DNA of 64,000 bases from Paraburkholderia panacisoli (lineage in GTDB: Bacteria; Pseudomonadota; Gammaproteobacteria; Burkholderiales; Burkholderiaceae): NCBI RefSeq assembly GCF_008369935.1, contig NZ_VTUZ01000019.1:1-64000 (forward strand), in the 5' to 3' direction. Shown here piece by piece: positions 25,885 through 37,350 of this stretch (position 1 is the stretch's first letter; the number at the start of each line of letters is the position of its first letter). The notes under the pieces were generated by a model that searched no databases, was not told the origin of the DNA, and saw only the letters and a program-made list of their open reading frames with translations. The position numbers and the translations under genes were made by a program.

Positions 25885-26772
25885 TTATGCGGCTTGGGAG
25901 TCCGACGCCGCCGTGCGCGGGGACACGATCCGCACTCGCTCGACGGCCGCTTCGAGGTGCAGCAGCGTTGCCGCAAGCTGCTGTTGATGGGTGCCGTCGC
26001 CGGTCGAATAAAAACGGGGCGCAACAGTGTTCGCGCTGTCCCTGGCGGCGCGCAGCCCGTGCTGATCCAGCACGCGCTCCAGTTGACGCGCAATGGCCAC
26101 GCTCGTGTCGATCAGCATCAGCCGGTCGCCGACGATGTCGCGGATCGCCGCATCGAGAAACGGGTAGTGGGTGCAACCGAGCACCAGCGTGTCGGCGCCT
26201 GCGTCGAGCATGGGCTGCAGGTAGCCGTGCAGCAGCGCGCGCAATTCGGCCGAGCCGACATCGCAGCGCTCGACGGCCTGCACGAGACCGTGCCCTGGCT
26301 GGCACAGAAAGCGGCAGTCGGCCGCGTAGCGTTCGAGTAGCGCCTGAAAGCGGGCGCTGCGTAAGGTCACCTGCGTGGCGAGCACCCCGGCCACGCGCGT
26401 TTTGGACTGCAGCGCGGCAGGTTTGACGCCGGGCTCGACACCCACCAGCGGAATGGGCAGCTTTTCGCGCACCAGCGCGATGGATTGTGCAGTCGCCGTG
26501 TTGCAGGCGACCACCAGCGCCTTCGCCCCTTGCTCGACCAGCCATTGTCCGATGGCAAGCGTGCGGTCGGTGATGAAGTCGTCGTCGCGCTCGCCGTACG
26601 GGGCGTAAAGCGAGTCGGCGACATACAGGATCGCTTCGTCGGGCAGTTGCGCACGCACCGCTCTTAACACCGACAACCCGCCCAGACCCGAATCGAAAAT
26701 GCCGACCGGCGCGCGCGAAGCGGCGCCGGGGGTGAATGTCCGGACAGTCGGGGACGGCGAAAGTGCAGGCAT
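25885..26772 (-). CDS. murI: glutamate racemase
   Basis: A 295-residue MurI that makes D-glutamate for peptidoglycan. The two catalytic cysteines are C90 in VVACNTATAQS and C200 in LGCTHYPF, and the N-terminal IFDSGLGGLSVL and YVADSLYAPYG motifs are complete. The ATG at 26772 is preferred; an upstream in-frame GTG-like start would add a 25-residue non-family leader. It is flanked by bfr and bfd, a conserved-looking but functionally unrelated placement. Confidence 0.93.
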   Translation of the reverse strand: MPALSPSPTVRTFTPGAASRAPVGIFDSGLGGLSVLRAVRAQLPDEAILYVADSLYAPYGERDDDFITDRTLAIGQWLVEQGAKALVVACNTATAQSIALVREKLPIPLVGVEPGVKPAALQSKTRVAGVLATQVTLRSARFQALLERYAADCRFLCQPGHGLVQAVERCDVGSAELRALLHGYLQPMLDAGADTLVLGCTHYPFLDAAIRDIVGDRLMLIDTSVAIARQLERVLDQHGLRAARDSANTVAPRFYSTGDGTHQQQLAATLLHLEAAVERVRIVSPRTAASDSQAA

Positions 26773-26935
26773 AGGCGAAGAGAGCGCAAGAGGGGCACGC
26801 GCGGCGCGCCAATCAAGGAAAGCCCGGGAAAACGGGAAAGTGCGCAAGTATATCGCCCGCGCGGGTCAGGTCGTCGCGGATGCCAGGGCATCCGGGCGAG
26901 CCCATGTGCGTGCGGGCCGTTTCAGCGTCAGGCGA

Positions 26936-27415
26936 TCAGGACTCGACCTCGCCCATTGCCGTTTGCTGATAGTTCTGGATGCCGACCTTGTCGATCAGGT
27001 CGAGCTGGGTTTCGAGCCAGTCGATGTGTTCTTCCGTGTCGTCGAGAATCTTCACGAAGATCTCGCGGGAGATGAAATCGCGAACCGATTCGCAATAGAC
27101 GATTGCTTCTTTGCAGGTGTTCTGCGAAATCTGTTCGAGTTTCAAGTCACATTCGAGGATTTCTTTGGTTTCCTCGCCGATCAGCAGCTTGTGCAGGTCT
27201 TGCAGATTCGGCAGGCCGTCGAGCATGAAAATGCGTTCGATCAGCCAGTCGGCATGCTTCATTTCGCCGATCGACTCGTCGTATTCATGCTTGCCGAGCT
27301 TATCGAGACCCCAGTGTTTGTACATCCGCGCGTGCAGGAAGTACTGGTTGATGGCCGTCAGCTCGTTTTTGAGTTGCGAGTTCAGATACTCGATGACTTT
27401 CTTGTCGCCTTGCAT
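26936..27415 (-). CDS. bfr: bacterioferritin
   Basis: A 159-residue haem-containing ferritin. Ferroxidase ligands are E18, E51, H54, E94, E127 and H130, and M52 in the EMKHAD motif is the haem ligand. It assembles as a 24-mer that stores iron as a mineral. An aaggaaaag site precedes the ATG. No Fur box is obvious in its promoter, in keeping with expression under iron excess. Confidence 0.96.
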   Translation of the reverse strand: MQGDKKVIEYLNSQLKNELTAINQYFLHARMYKHWGLDKLGKHEYDESIGEMKHADWLIERIFMLDGLPNLQDLHKLLIGEETKEILECDLKLEQISQNTCKEAIVYCESVRDFISREIFVKILDDTEEHIDWLETQLDLIDKVGIQNYQQTAMGEVES

Positions 27416-27542
27416 GGCTTTTCCTTATGTGGGGACCTTGATTTTTCAACAACAATAAACGCCATACCTGAAAAAGCCAAGGACTCAGAAGCAACTTTCG
27501 ACATTGTTTCAGGTATCGCGCACCGTGCCGCCTGTAGCAATA

Positions 27543-27571
27543 AAAAAGCCGGGTTCATACCCCGGCTTTTC
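27543..27571. terminator. terminator after fumarase
   Basis: A stem aaaagccggg / cccggctttt with the loop ttcatac, A-rich on the left and with a T-run on the right. It lies 32 bases downstream of the fumarase stop on the minus strand. Confidence 0.8.
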
Positions 27572-27602
27572 GACTCACGTGACAGACGCTAATTGCGAAT
27601 CA

Positions 27603-29126
27603 TTAAACCGTCGCAACTGGAATCTTGCCGATTTTTGCTTGCCATTCCTTCGGGCCAGTCTGGTGCACGGACGTGCCATTCGAGTCGACCGCGACCGTCA
27701 CGGGCATGTCCTGCACGTCGAACTCGTAGATCGCTTCCATGCCGAGGTCTTCGAATGCGAGCACCTTCGCGCTGCGAATCGCCTTCGACACGAGGTACGC
27801 GGCGCCGCCCACGGCCATCAGATAGGCAGCCTTGTGCTTCTTGATCGCCTCGATCGCAACCGGTCCGCGCTCGGCCTTGCCGATCATCGAAATCAGACCG
27901 GTTTGCGACAGCATCGTTTCGGTGAACTTGTCCATGCGCGTCGCGGTGGTCGGGCCTGCCGGGCCGACGGCTTCGTCGCGCACCGGATCGACCGGGCCGA
28001 CGTAGTAGATCACGCGGTTGGTGAAGTCGACCGGCAGCTTTTCGCCCTTTGCCAGCATGCCGGCGATGCGCGCGTGCGCGGCGTCGCGTCCCGTCAACAT
28101 CTTGCCCGACAGCAGGAGCGTCTGGCCCGGCTTCCAACCGGCAACTTCTTCCGGTGTCAGCGTGTTCAGATCGACACGCTTACTGGTTTCCGTATTCGGT
28201 TCCCACTGCACTTTCGGCCATGCGTCGAGCGATGGCGCTTCGAGCCTGGCGACGCCGGAGCCGTCCAGCGTGAAGTGCGCATGACGCGTAGCGGCGCAGT
28301 TCGGGATGATGGCGATCGGCTTGGACGCGGCGTGCGTCGGTGCGGCCATGATCTTCACGTCGAGCACGGTGGCGAGGCCGCCGAGACCTTGCGCGCCGAT
28401 GCCGAGTGCGTTGACCTTCTCGTGCAGCTCCACGCGCAGTTCTTCGATCCAGTCCTTCGGGCCGCGTGCGATCACGTCCTGAATGTCGATCGGGTCCATC
28501 AGCGATTCCTTCGCCATCACCATCGCTTTTTCTGCGGTGCCGCCGATGCCGATGCCGAGCATGCCCGGTGGGCACCAGCCCGCGCCCATGGTCGGCACGG
28601 TCTTCAGAATCCAGTCGACGATCGAATCCGACGGATTGAGCATCGCGAACTTCGACTTGTTCTCCGAGCCGCCGCCCTTGGCCGCGACCTGCACGTCGAT
28701 TTTGTCGCCCGGCACGATCTCGTAGTGGATCACGGCCGGCGTGTTGTCTTTCGTATTCTTGCGCGCGCCTTCCGGCGGGCTCACGATCGACGCGCGCAGC
28801 ACGTTGTCCGGGTTCATGTAACCGCGGCGCACGCCTTCGTTGATCATCTCGGTGACGCCCATCGTCGCGCCATCCCAACGCACGTCCATGCCGACCTTCA
28901 CGAACACCGTGACGATGCCGGTGTCCTGGCAGATCGGGCGCTTGCCTTCCGCGCACATGCGGCTGTTGGTGAGAATCTGCGCAATCGCATCTTTCGCGGC
29001 GGGGCTCTGTTCGAGCTCATAAGCGCGGCCCAAGGCCTGGATGTAGTCGAGCGGATGGTAATAGCTGATGTACTGAAGCGAATCAGCAATGCTCTGAATC
29101 AGATCTTCCTGTTTGATGGCGGTCAT
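27603..29126 (-). CDS. fumA: class I fumarate hydratase (4Fe-4S)
   Basis: A 507-residue iron-sulfur fumarase that hydrates fumarate to malate in the TCA cycle. The alpha region (1 to about 280) and beta region are fused as in E. coli FumA. Cluster cysteines are visible in RPICQDTG (C66), AGWCPPG and PNCAATRHAHF; the beta domain carries TGRDAAHARIAGML and GPAGPTTATRMD. The ATG at 29126 gives MTAIKQEDLIQSI; the frame stays open upstream but without family similarity. Its iron need fits the surrounding iron genes but is not evidence of a link. Confidence 0.95.
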   Translation of the reverse strand: MTAIKQEDLIQSIADSLQYISYYHPLDYIQALGRAYELEQSPAAKDAIAQILTNSRMCAEGKRPICQDTGIVTVFVKVGMDVRWDGATMGVTEMINEGVRRGYMNPDNVLRASIVSPPEGARKNTKDNTPAVIHYEIVPGDKIDVQVAAKGGGSENKSKFAMLNPSDSIVDWILKTVPTMGAGWCPPGMLGIGIGGTAEKAMVMAKESLMDPIDIQDVIARGPKDWIEELRVELHEKVNALGIGAQGLGGLATVLDVKIMAAPTHAASKPIAIIPNCAATRHAHFTLDGSGVARLEAPSLDAWPKVQWEPNTETSKRVDLNTLTPEEVAGWKPGQTLLLSGKMLTGRDAAHARIAGMLAKGEKLPVDFTNRVIYYVGPVDPVRDEAVGPAGPTTATRMDKFTETMLSQTGLISMIGKAERGPVAIEAIKKHKAAYLMAVGGAAYLVSKAIRSAKVLAFEDLGMEAIYEFDVQDMPVTVAVDSNGTSVHQTGPKEWQAKIGKIPVATV

Positions 29127-29179
29127 GGCTAGCTCAGTGGGGACAATGGCGCTTGTTGTCGGATCGCAGCGCAGTGCGG

Positions 29180-29791
29180 TCAGTCGTGCGCCTTCAGGGG
29201 AGTGGAACCTTTGATGGAACCCACGGCGTGCAGCGCCGCGGGTTCTTCGAAATGTTTGGGATGCGTGTGTGTGGTGAGGCGGTCGACCAGCGCCATCACC
29301 AGCGCCGACACCAGGAACGCCACGTGGATGATGACCTGCCACATGATCGTGTGGGTCGTGTTCTGGTCGGGGCTGATGAAGGTCTTCAGCAAGTGAATCG
29401 ACGAGATGCTGATCAGCGCCATCGACAGTTTGACTTTCAGCACGCCGGCGTTCACATGGTCGAGCCATTCCGGTTCGTCCGGATGACCTTCGACGCCCAG
29501 GCGCGACACGAAGGTTTCATACCCGCCGATGATCACCATGATCAGCAGGTTCGAGATCATCACGACATCGATCAGGCCGAGCACGACCAGCATGATGTTG
29601 GTTTCGTCGAGCGTCATCGAGGCCGTGACGAGGTGCCAGACTTCCTTGACGAACAGCACCACGTAGACCGCCTGCGCGACGATCAGGCCCAGGTAGAGCG
29701 GCAACTGCAGCCAGCGGCTCATGAAGATGATGGCGGGCAGCGGACGCATCGGGCGGCGCTGACGGGCGGAGTCGGGTCGCGGAGCGGACAT
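29180..29791 (-). CDS. UPF0114 (YqhA) family inner-membrane protein
   Basis: A 203-residue membrane protein of the UPF0114/TIGR00645 family. Four hydrophobic segments are visible, with the family blocks SRWLQLPLYLGLIVAQAVYV, LVVLGLIDVVMISNLLIMVIIGGYETFVS and HLLKTFIS. Function unknown. The ATG at 29791 is preferred to a TTG two codons upstream. It ends 53 bases before the fumarase start on the same strand. Confidence 0.88.
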   Translation of the reverse strand: MSAPRPDSARQRRPMRPLPAIIFMSRWLQLPLYLGLIVAQAVYVVLFVKEVWHLVTASMTLDETNIMLVVLGLIDVVMISNLLIMVIIGGYETFVSRLGVEGHPDEPEWLDHVNAGVLKVKLSMALISISSIHLLKTFISPDQNTTHTIMWQVIIHVAFLVSALVMALVDRLTTHTHPKHFEEPAALHAVGSIKGSTPLKAHD

Positions 29792-30035
29792 AGGCAAGAG
29801 TCAGATGAAACGCAGGTGACGGAACACGGACTAAACGCGGCGATCCGGGCGAGCTGCGACGCGCGCGGATCGGAGCAAACCCGTGCAAACCAGGCGCAGA
29901 CGGCGCCATGCACAGCCGGGAGAGGCCGGAAACGCTTGCGTCAGGCGCGCTATTGTACAGCGTCGGCTGAATTTGCTGCGGCGCGGCGGGCAGGGCGGCC
30001 GAGCGGGACCGGCGAGGGCGTCGTGAGCGGTATGC

Positions 30036-30929
30036 TCAGGACGCCACCGGCGCCACGCTCCTCGTCTTCAGACTTGCGAGCCCGATGCCCGCGATCACGC
30101 AGGCCAGCGCGAAGCCGTGCGCGAGCGTGGGCCGTTCGCCGAGAAACGTGATGCCGTAGGTCGCCGCGGCCACCGGCAGCACCGCGCTGAAGACGCCCGC
30201 GAGACTGCCGGGCACGTGGCGGATGCCCTTCATCCACAGCCAGAACGAAAAGATGCTGGCCGACAGCCCGTACCACAGCACCAGGGTCCAGACGCCGACC
30301 GGCACTGCGCGATAGTCGAAGTGCGCGAGCGCACTCGCGCCGAGCGGCAGCATCAGCAGCAGGCCGAACAGGTGCGTGTACGCGCAGATGTCGATGGGCG
30401 CCAGCGTTTGCGTGAGGCGGCGCGACAGGATGATGTAGAGCGATTCGCAGCACACCGCGCCGAGCACCATCAGGTTACCGGTGAACGACGTTTCGCCGCC
30501 CGCGTTGCGCTCCACCTGCGCGAGATTGATGACGACCACGCCGACGATCGCCAGCGCGATCGACGCGAGCGCTCGTCCATTCGGACGCTCCTTGAGGATC
30601 AGCCACGAGAGCAGCGCGACGACCGCGGGGATCGTACTCGTGATCACGCCGGCCGCCACCGCGCTGGTGCGGTGCACGCCGTTGAGCATCAGCAGCGTAA
30701 ACCCGAAGGTGCCGAATAACGCCTGCAGAAACAGGTTGACCCATTTGTCGCGCTTGACGCGGCGCAGCTTGGCCACGCGCAGCAAAGGCCATAGCACCGC
30801 CATCGCGATCACGAAGCGCAGCAGCGCGAACAGAGGGACGGGGACGAACTCGACGATCGATTTACCGATTCCGACATTGCTGCCGACCAGCAGCATCGAG
30901 GTAATGAGAAACAGGGAGTGGCGATTCAA
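30036..30929 (-). CDS. EamA-family (DMT) transporter
   Basis: A 297-residue exporter-like protein with ten hydrophobic segments in two EamA repeats. Motifs such as LALLRFVIAMAVLWPLL in the first half and CESLYIILSRRLTQTLAP at the repeat boundary are typical. The start is a TTG at 30929; the alternative ATG eleven codons later would truncate the first helix. Substrate unknown. Confidence 0.85.
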   Translation of the reverse strand: MNRHSLFLITSMLLVGSNVGIGKSIVEFVPVPLFALLRFVIAMAVLWPLLRVAKLRRVKRDKWVNLFLQALFGTFGFTLLMLNGVHRTSAVAAGVITSTIPAVVALLSWLILKERPNGRALASIALAIVGVVVINLAQVERNAGGETSFTGNLMVLGAVCCESLYIILSRRLTQTLAPIDICAYTHLFGLLLMLPLGASALAHFDYRAVPVGVWTLVLWYGLSASIFSFWLWMKGIRHVPGSLAGVFSAVLPVAAATYGITFLGERPTLAHGFALACVIAGIGLASLKTRSVAPVAS

Positions 30930-31456
30930 GCTGGAATCCGGACGGCTAGTTCAGTTAGCATTGTAAGAGGCCGGTCGAGCCAGCGTAAAGGCGCGAGGCC
31001 GGAGCAGACAGGGCGCTCGAAGCTGCAACGCATGCGCCGCGTTCATCGTATGAGGTTTCGAATACATGAAACTCGCGTAGCGAGTAGCATGCGCGCCTGG
31101 GGCCGTGTAGGGTTGAGTGCGCCGCATGTGCGTTGACTCTGCGTCATGGCAACAATGCAGCAGCACAGTAGCGACACGGCAGCAGCTAAGGGTTTTCGCT
31201 GGCAAGCCGATGCGGCTCGCGTAAGTGCCCGGTAAGTTGCAGCGCTTATGTTTGAGCACAGGAGTAGCCGGCCCGTCGTGCGCACGCATGCTGCGGGGCC
31301 ACATCGCCGCGCGATGCAGACCCACGGTCGGCGGCGCGGCGCGCGGGCCGCAAGGATTGGAGACAGCGCTGCGCTTGCCGCGGCGTCAACAGGATATGTC
31401 GCGTCATGGGCGCGCCGGCACAGATTTTACGTTTCATCTTCACCAAGGGGTTGTCG
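30930..31456. other. 527-base gap between DMT transporter and acs
   Basis: The divergent starts are separated by 527 bases. I see no open frame that resembles a protein. A short imperfect repeat catgaaactcgcgtagcgagtag near 31065-31090 (actcgc/gcgagt, 6 bp) is the only structure noticed. The acs promoter must lie here but I cannot place it. Confidence 0.4.
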
Positions 31457-33439
<1,983 letters not shown>

Positions 33440-33463
33440 GCGCCGGTTCAACTGTGTTCATGG

Positions 33464-33491
33464 CAAGAGCGCATCGAACGATGCGCTCTTG
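33464..33491 (+). terminator. possible terminator after acs
   Basis: A perfect 11-bp stem caagagcgcat / atgcgctcttg with a 6-base loop sits 24 bases after the acs stop. It lacks a clear T-run, so it may be a partial terminator or an mRNA-stabilising hairpin between acs and the transporter genes. Confidence 0.5.
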
Positions 33492-33586
33492 ATCTGACGC
33501 AAAGTTCGGCCCCTGGGTCACGCTATGAAGGCCACCGCGCGGTCAATCCCGATTGCCTGCCCGGTGCCTTTTTGATACATAGGCGC

Positions 33587-33988
33587 ATGACCGCGCCGCA
33601 CCACTCTCACGCTACGCTCAATCCCACGCCCGAACCGCCCGCGGTCTCGGCGGCGATGGCGTTCGCGCATCGCAAATATTGGCGCTTCAATCTCGCGCTG
33701 ATCGCGACGCTGATGGCCATCGGCTTCGTCGTATCGTTCGTGTTGCCGCTGATCGCGCCGGCGATGGCGGAGGCGCGCATCGGCGGCTTCAGGTTGCCGT
33801 TCTACTTCGGCGCACAAGGCGCGATCCTGATCTACCTCGCGCTGATCATCGTGTACATCGTGCTGATGCAGGGCGCCGACCGCCGCCTGCAACGCGCATT
33901 CGATGCGGATGCCAGTGCAAAGGCGAATGCGGGTGCCAGCGCGGACACGAACGCCAGCGCCGCTGCGCCGGCCACCGGCGGACGCTGA
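33587..33988 (+). CDS. DUF4212 family membrane subunit
   Basis: A 133-residue protein with a His/Pro-rich N-terminus, the HRKYWRFNLALIATLMAIGF block and two transmembrane helices, matching DUF4212 (formerly TIGR03647 sodium:solute symporter small subunit). The C-terminal tail is Ala/Asn/Asp-rich and low in complexity. It is placed 4 bases before the symporter gene and probably forms a small subunit of it. The ATG at 33587 is chosen over a TTG five codons upstream. Confidence 0.9.
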   Translation: MTAPHHSHATLNPTPEPPAVSAAMAFAHRKYWRFNLALIATLMAIGFVVSFVLPLIAPAMAEARIGGFRLPFYFGAQGAILIYLALIIVYIVLMQGADRRLQRAFDADASAKANAGASADTNASAAAPATGGR

Positions 33989-33992
33989 GCCG

Positions 33993-36011
33993 ATGAAGCT
34001 CACGCACCGGCTGATCCGCTCCTACGCGTTCTATACGCTCGGCTTCCTGCTGTTCATTTATGTGATGTGGCGCATCGAGCGCACGAGCGGCCCCGGCGTG
34101 TGGATCGGCTATGTGTTCCTGTTCGTGCCGATCGCGGTGTACGCGGTGATCGGCGTGCTGTCGCGCACGTCCGATCTGGTCGAATACTACGTGGCGGGGC
34201 GGCGTGTGCCCTCTGCGTTCAACGGCATGGCGACCGCGGCCGACTGGCTGTCGGCCGCGTCGTTCATCGGACTGGCCGGGTCGATCTATGCGACCGGATA
34301 CGACGGTCTTGCGTATGTGATGGGCTGGACCGGCGGTTATTGCCTTGTCGCGTTTCTGCTTGCACCCTACGTGCGCAAGCTTGCGCGCTACACGATTCCC
34401 GATTTTCTCGGCACGCGCTTTTCGAGCAACGCGGTGCGCGGCCTCGCGGCATTGGCCGCGATCCTGTGCTCGTTCGTCTATCTGGTCGCGCAGATCCAGG
34501 GCGTCGGCCTGATCGCGACGCGCTTTATCGGCGTGGATTTCGCCGTCGGCATTTTCTGCGGACTCGCGGGCATCCTCGTGTGCTCGTTTCTGGGCGGCAT
34601 GCGCGCCGTCACGTGGACCCAGGTCGCGCAGTACATCATCCTGATCGCGGCGATCCTGATCCCGGTGTCGATGATCGCGCATAAAGACGGCCTTGGCTGG
34701 GCGCCGCAATTCAGCTACGGCCGTTTGATGGAGCGCATGGAGAGCCTCGAGAAACAGGTGCGCGACGAGCCGCTCGAACAGACCGTGCGTGACGACTATC
34801 GACGCCGCGCCACGCTGATGCAGATGCGGCTCGACACGTTGCCGCAATCGTTCGTCGACGAAAAGCAGCGGCTCGCGCAGGAAGTCGCCGATCTGCGCCG
34901 TCACAACGGTCCGCTGCGCGAAATCAAGGAGCGCGAAAGGGCGCTCGAACAGTTTCCGCGCGATGCCGCCGCCGCGCAGATCGTCTGGACCCAGCGCCGC
35001 GACGAAATGCTGATGCGCGCGGCCGCGCCGGTGCCGATGCATGAGCCGTTTCCCGCCGTCAACGATGAAGATCGGCGCATCCATGAGCGCAATTTTCTTT
35101 CGCTGCTGCTGTGTCTGTCGCTCGGCACCGCGAGCCTGCCGCATATCCTGACGCGCTATAACACGACCACGTCGGTGGCGTCCGCGCGGCGCTCGGTCGG
35201 CTGGACGCTCTTTTTCGTCGCGCTGTTCTATCTGACGGTGCCGGTGCTCGCGGTACTGATCAAGTACGAGATTCTGAGCAACCTGGTCGGCCATCACTTT
35301 GCCGATCTGCCGCAATGGCTCACGCAATGGCGCAGGGTAGAGCCGAGTCTGATCAGTCTCGCCGATACGAATGGCGATGGGATCGTGCGTTGGAGCGAGA
35401 TCCAGATGCAGCCCGATATGGTCGTGCTCGCCGCGCCGGAGATTGCGGGGCTGCCGTACGTGATGTCGGGCTTGATCGCGGCCGGCGCGCTGGCCGCGGC
35501 GCTGTCGACCGCGGACGGTTTGCTGCTGACGATCGCCAATGCGCTGTCACACGACGTGTACTACCACATGGTCGATCCCAACGCGTCGAGCCAGCGGCGT
35601 GTGACGATCTCGAAGATTCTGTTGCTGGGGGTGGCGCTGTTCGCGTCGTATGTGGCGTCGCTGAATGCCGGGAATATTCTGTTTCTGGTGGGGGCGGCGT
35701 TTTCGCTGGCGGCGTCGAGCCTGTTTCCGGTGCTGGTGCTCGGCGTGTTCTGGAAGCGCACGACCCGGCTCGGCGCCGTCGCGGGCATGGTGGCGGGGCT
35801 GCTGGTGTGCATCTACTACATCGTTTCGACGTATCCGTTCTTCACTCAAATGACGGGTTTCACCGGCGCGCGATGGTTCGGCATCGAGCCGATCAGCTCG
35901 GGCGTGTTCGGCGTGCCGGCGGGGTTTCTTGTGGCGATCGGCGTGAGTCTGATCGACCGTAAACCGGATGCTTATGCGAGGGCGCTGGTGGACTACATCC
36001 GGCATCCTTAG
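33993..36011 (+). CDS. VC_2705-type sodium:solute (acetate) symporter with coiled coil and EF-hand-like loop
   Basis: A 672-residue SSS-family symporter, about 100 residues longer than ActP. Family blocks include EYYVAGRRVPSAFNGMATAADWLSAASFIG (in pieces) and SLGTASLPHILTRYNTT. Two unusual parts interrupt the helices: a charged, probably coiled-coil stretch at about residues 243-350 (RMESLEKQVRDEP, DEKQRLAQEVADLRR), and a canonical EF-hand loop D458-TNGDGIVRWS-E469 with ligands at positions 1, 3, 5, 7 and 12. With DUF4212 and Acs it should import acetate or a similar carboxylate. The calcium site is a sequence match only. Confidence 0.88.
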   Translation: MKLTHRLIRSYAFYTLGFLLFIYVMWRIERTSGPGVWIGYVFLFVPIAVYAVIGVLSRTSDLVEYYVAGRRVPSAFNGMATAADWLSAASFIGLAGSIYATGYDGLAYVMGWTGGYCLVAFLLAPYVRKLARYTIPDFLGTRFSSNAVRGLAALAAILCSFVYLVAQIQGVGLIATRFIGVDFAVGIFCGLAGILVCSFLGGMRAVTWTQVAQYIILIAAILIPVSMIAHKDGLGWAPQFSYGRLMERMESLEKQVRDEPLEQTVRDDYRRRATLMQMRLDTLPQSFVDEKQRLAQEVADLRRHNGPLREIKERERALEQFPRDAAAAQIVWTQRRDEMLMRAAAPVPMHEPFPAVNDEDRRIHERNFLSLLLCLSLGTASLPHILTRYNTTTSVASARRSVGWTLFFVALFYLTVPVLAVLIKYEILSNLVGHHFADLPQWLTQWRRVEPSLISLADTNGDGIVRWSEIQMQPDMVVLAAPEIAGLPYVMSGLIAAGALAAALSTADGLLLTIANALSHDVYYHMVDPNASSQRRVTISKILLLGVALFASYVASLNAGNILFLVGAAFSLAASSLFPVLVLGVFWKRTTRLGAVAGMVAGLLVCIYYIVSTYPFFTQMTGFTGARWFGIEPISSGVFGVPAGFLVAIGVSLIDRKPDAYARALVDYIRHP

Positions 36012-36071
36012 CCGCGTTTGCGCGAGGGTGTGGCGCAAGGCGTGAAGTTTGCTATAATTCGGCTCCCCGCC

Positions 36072-36162
36072 GGAGAGATGGATGAGCGGTTTAAGTCGCA
36101 CGCCTGGAAAGCGTGTATAGGTTAATAACCTATCCGGGGTTCGAATCCCCGTCTCTCCGCCA
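36072..36162 (+). tRNA. tRNA-Ser(GGA)
   Basis: A complete class II tRNA. The acceptor stem ggagaga pairs with tctctcc, followed by discriminator G and an encoded CCA (36160-36162). The anticodon loop is ctggaaa, giving anticodon GGA, and the long variable arm (ataggtta-ataacctat) is typical of tRNA-Ser. The T arm ggggttcgaatcccc is intact. It is the probable attachment site of the element to its right. Confidence 0.95.
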
Positions 36163-36237
36163 CCCTTCCCATAAGGCTTTCCAGCCTGTCGGATTTTGCC
36201 CGCTGTACCTTTGAATCGGGGCCGTACCTGTGGCCAG

Positions 36238-36528
36238 CTATCGCAAAGGCTTCACGCGCTCCGCTCTCCGCCTGTAAATCTTCTCGGTCACCTTGCCGTC
36301 GGCATGCGCCAATAGCCATAACGCAGCGCTCCAATCATTCATTGCGTCCACGTCGACCGGGCCGGCCGATGCGACGCCCAATACTTGCTCCACATGGCGG
36401 CGGGAGACGACCAGCCGGCCGCCTGCGCGCATCTTGCGCTCGATGCCCATCATGCGAAGGGCTTGCGCCTGGGCTTCGCGCCGGCGGCGGCCGGTGAGTT
36501 CGACCAGCTCGTCTGCCGACAAAAACAT
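36238..36528 (-). pseudogene. DUF4224 head fused to the C-terminus of a tyrosine integrase
   Basis: A 96-residue frame. Residues 1-50 start MFLSADELVELTGRRRR and read like DUF4224, a small protein normally encoded just before phage integrases. The last 30 residues, WLLAHADGKVTEKIYRRRAERVKPLR, look like the C-terminal end of such an integrase, including the nucleophilic Tyr in TEKIYRRR. The 300 or more residues of the catalytic domain between are missing, so a deletion has joined the two genes. Its stop is 76 bases from the tRNA-Ser CCA, where an integrase normally lies beside its att site. Not expected to recombine. Confidence 0.65.
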
Positions 36529-36592
36529 GGCCCCGAAAATTTGACCGCCGAATCTCTGCGCGTGGTTTCCAGGATTCGTCGTGCTGCTGCGA

Positions 36593-37120
36593 TCATGCTG
36601 CGAAGTCGAAGGGTTTGGGCCGCGTGCTGGCGGCGACGTAAAGCGGGTGCTTCGGGCTGCCGTCCTTATTTAGGCCGATATGAAATAGCCTGCTGCGCCA
36701 GCCGGCGATCCCGAAGATGCGCATCAGGTCAGCGGCGCGCCCGGCGGCCGCCGGGTGCGCTCCCCACGCGCAAATCACGATGTGTGCCCGCTCGATCGCA
36801 TCCATGACGGCGCCGTCGGCTGTCCGCTCAGGTCCGAGCGGGTCCGCGTGCGTGAGCAGTTCGTCCGGGTCAGTCGCGCGCAGCGGGAACAGGTTGGCCA
36901 CCTCGAGCCGGCCGTACATGCCAGCGACCGCGCGAGACATACACCGCATGATGGTGGGATCGTCCTTGAGGTGGTCGGCCGTCGACGGGTTCAGCATCAG
37001 AAAGGCCAGCGTCGGCAGGCTGCGATCCCATTCGCGCCAGAGGCGGTACCGGTATGCCCCGCAGTCGCTGATGTCCGCGCCACGTTCGCAGGCGAGGTCG
37101 GTGTCGGTAAGGTATTGCAT
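36593..37120 (-). CDS. DUF1643 domain protein
   Basis: A 175-residue protein with the DUF1643 blocks YRYRLWREWD, LMLNPSTAD, DDPTIMRC, LEVANLFPLRATDP and VICAWGAHP. The family is common on phages and genomic islands and its biochemical role is unknown. It is divergent from a group of small plus-strand genes. Length is normal for the family. Confidence 0.85.
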   Translation of the reverse strand: MQYLTDTDLACERGADISDCGAYRYRLWREWDRSLPTLAFLMLNPSTADHLKDDPTIMRCMSRAVAGMYGRLEVANLFPLRATDPDELLTHADPLGPERTADGAVMDAIERAHIVICAWGAHPAAAGRAADLMRIFGIAGWRSRLFHIGLNKDGSPKHPLYVAASTRPKPFDFAA

Positions 37121-37155
37121 GCTAGGATTCCTCCAGGAGACCGACGGAGGCCGCT

Positions 37156-37329
37156 ATGTGGACCTGTCGAAACTGCAATGTGACGTTCGACTTTGATCAG
37201 ATCGAACCGGAAGTCGATGAACAAGGATACTTTTTCCTCTGTCCTACCTGTGACTACCGGAACAAGCTCGTGGACGCGGGTCGAGACGCGACGGGGCGCC
37301 CAAAGCTTGTCCAGAGTGACGACGAGTAG
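37156..37329 (+). CDS. 57-residue zinc-ribbon-like protein
   Basis: A small acidic protein starting MWTCRNCNVTFDFD, with a second pair FLCPTCDYRN at about residues 28-37. The CxxC...CxxC spacing suits a zinc ribbon. A ggagg site lies 8 bases upstream. First of five small genes in tandem on the element. Function unknown. Confidence 0.6.
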   Translation: MWTCRNCNVTFDFDQIEPEVDEQGYFFLCPTCDYRNKLVDAGRDATGRPKLVQSDDE

Positions 37330-37350
37330 CGCAATCTTTTGGAGACGGCC

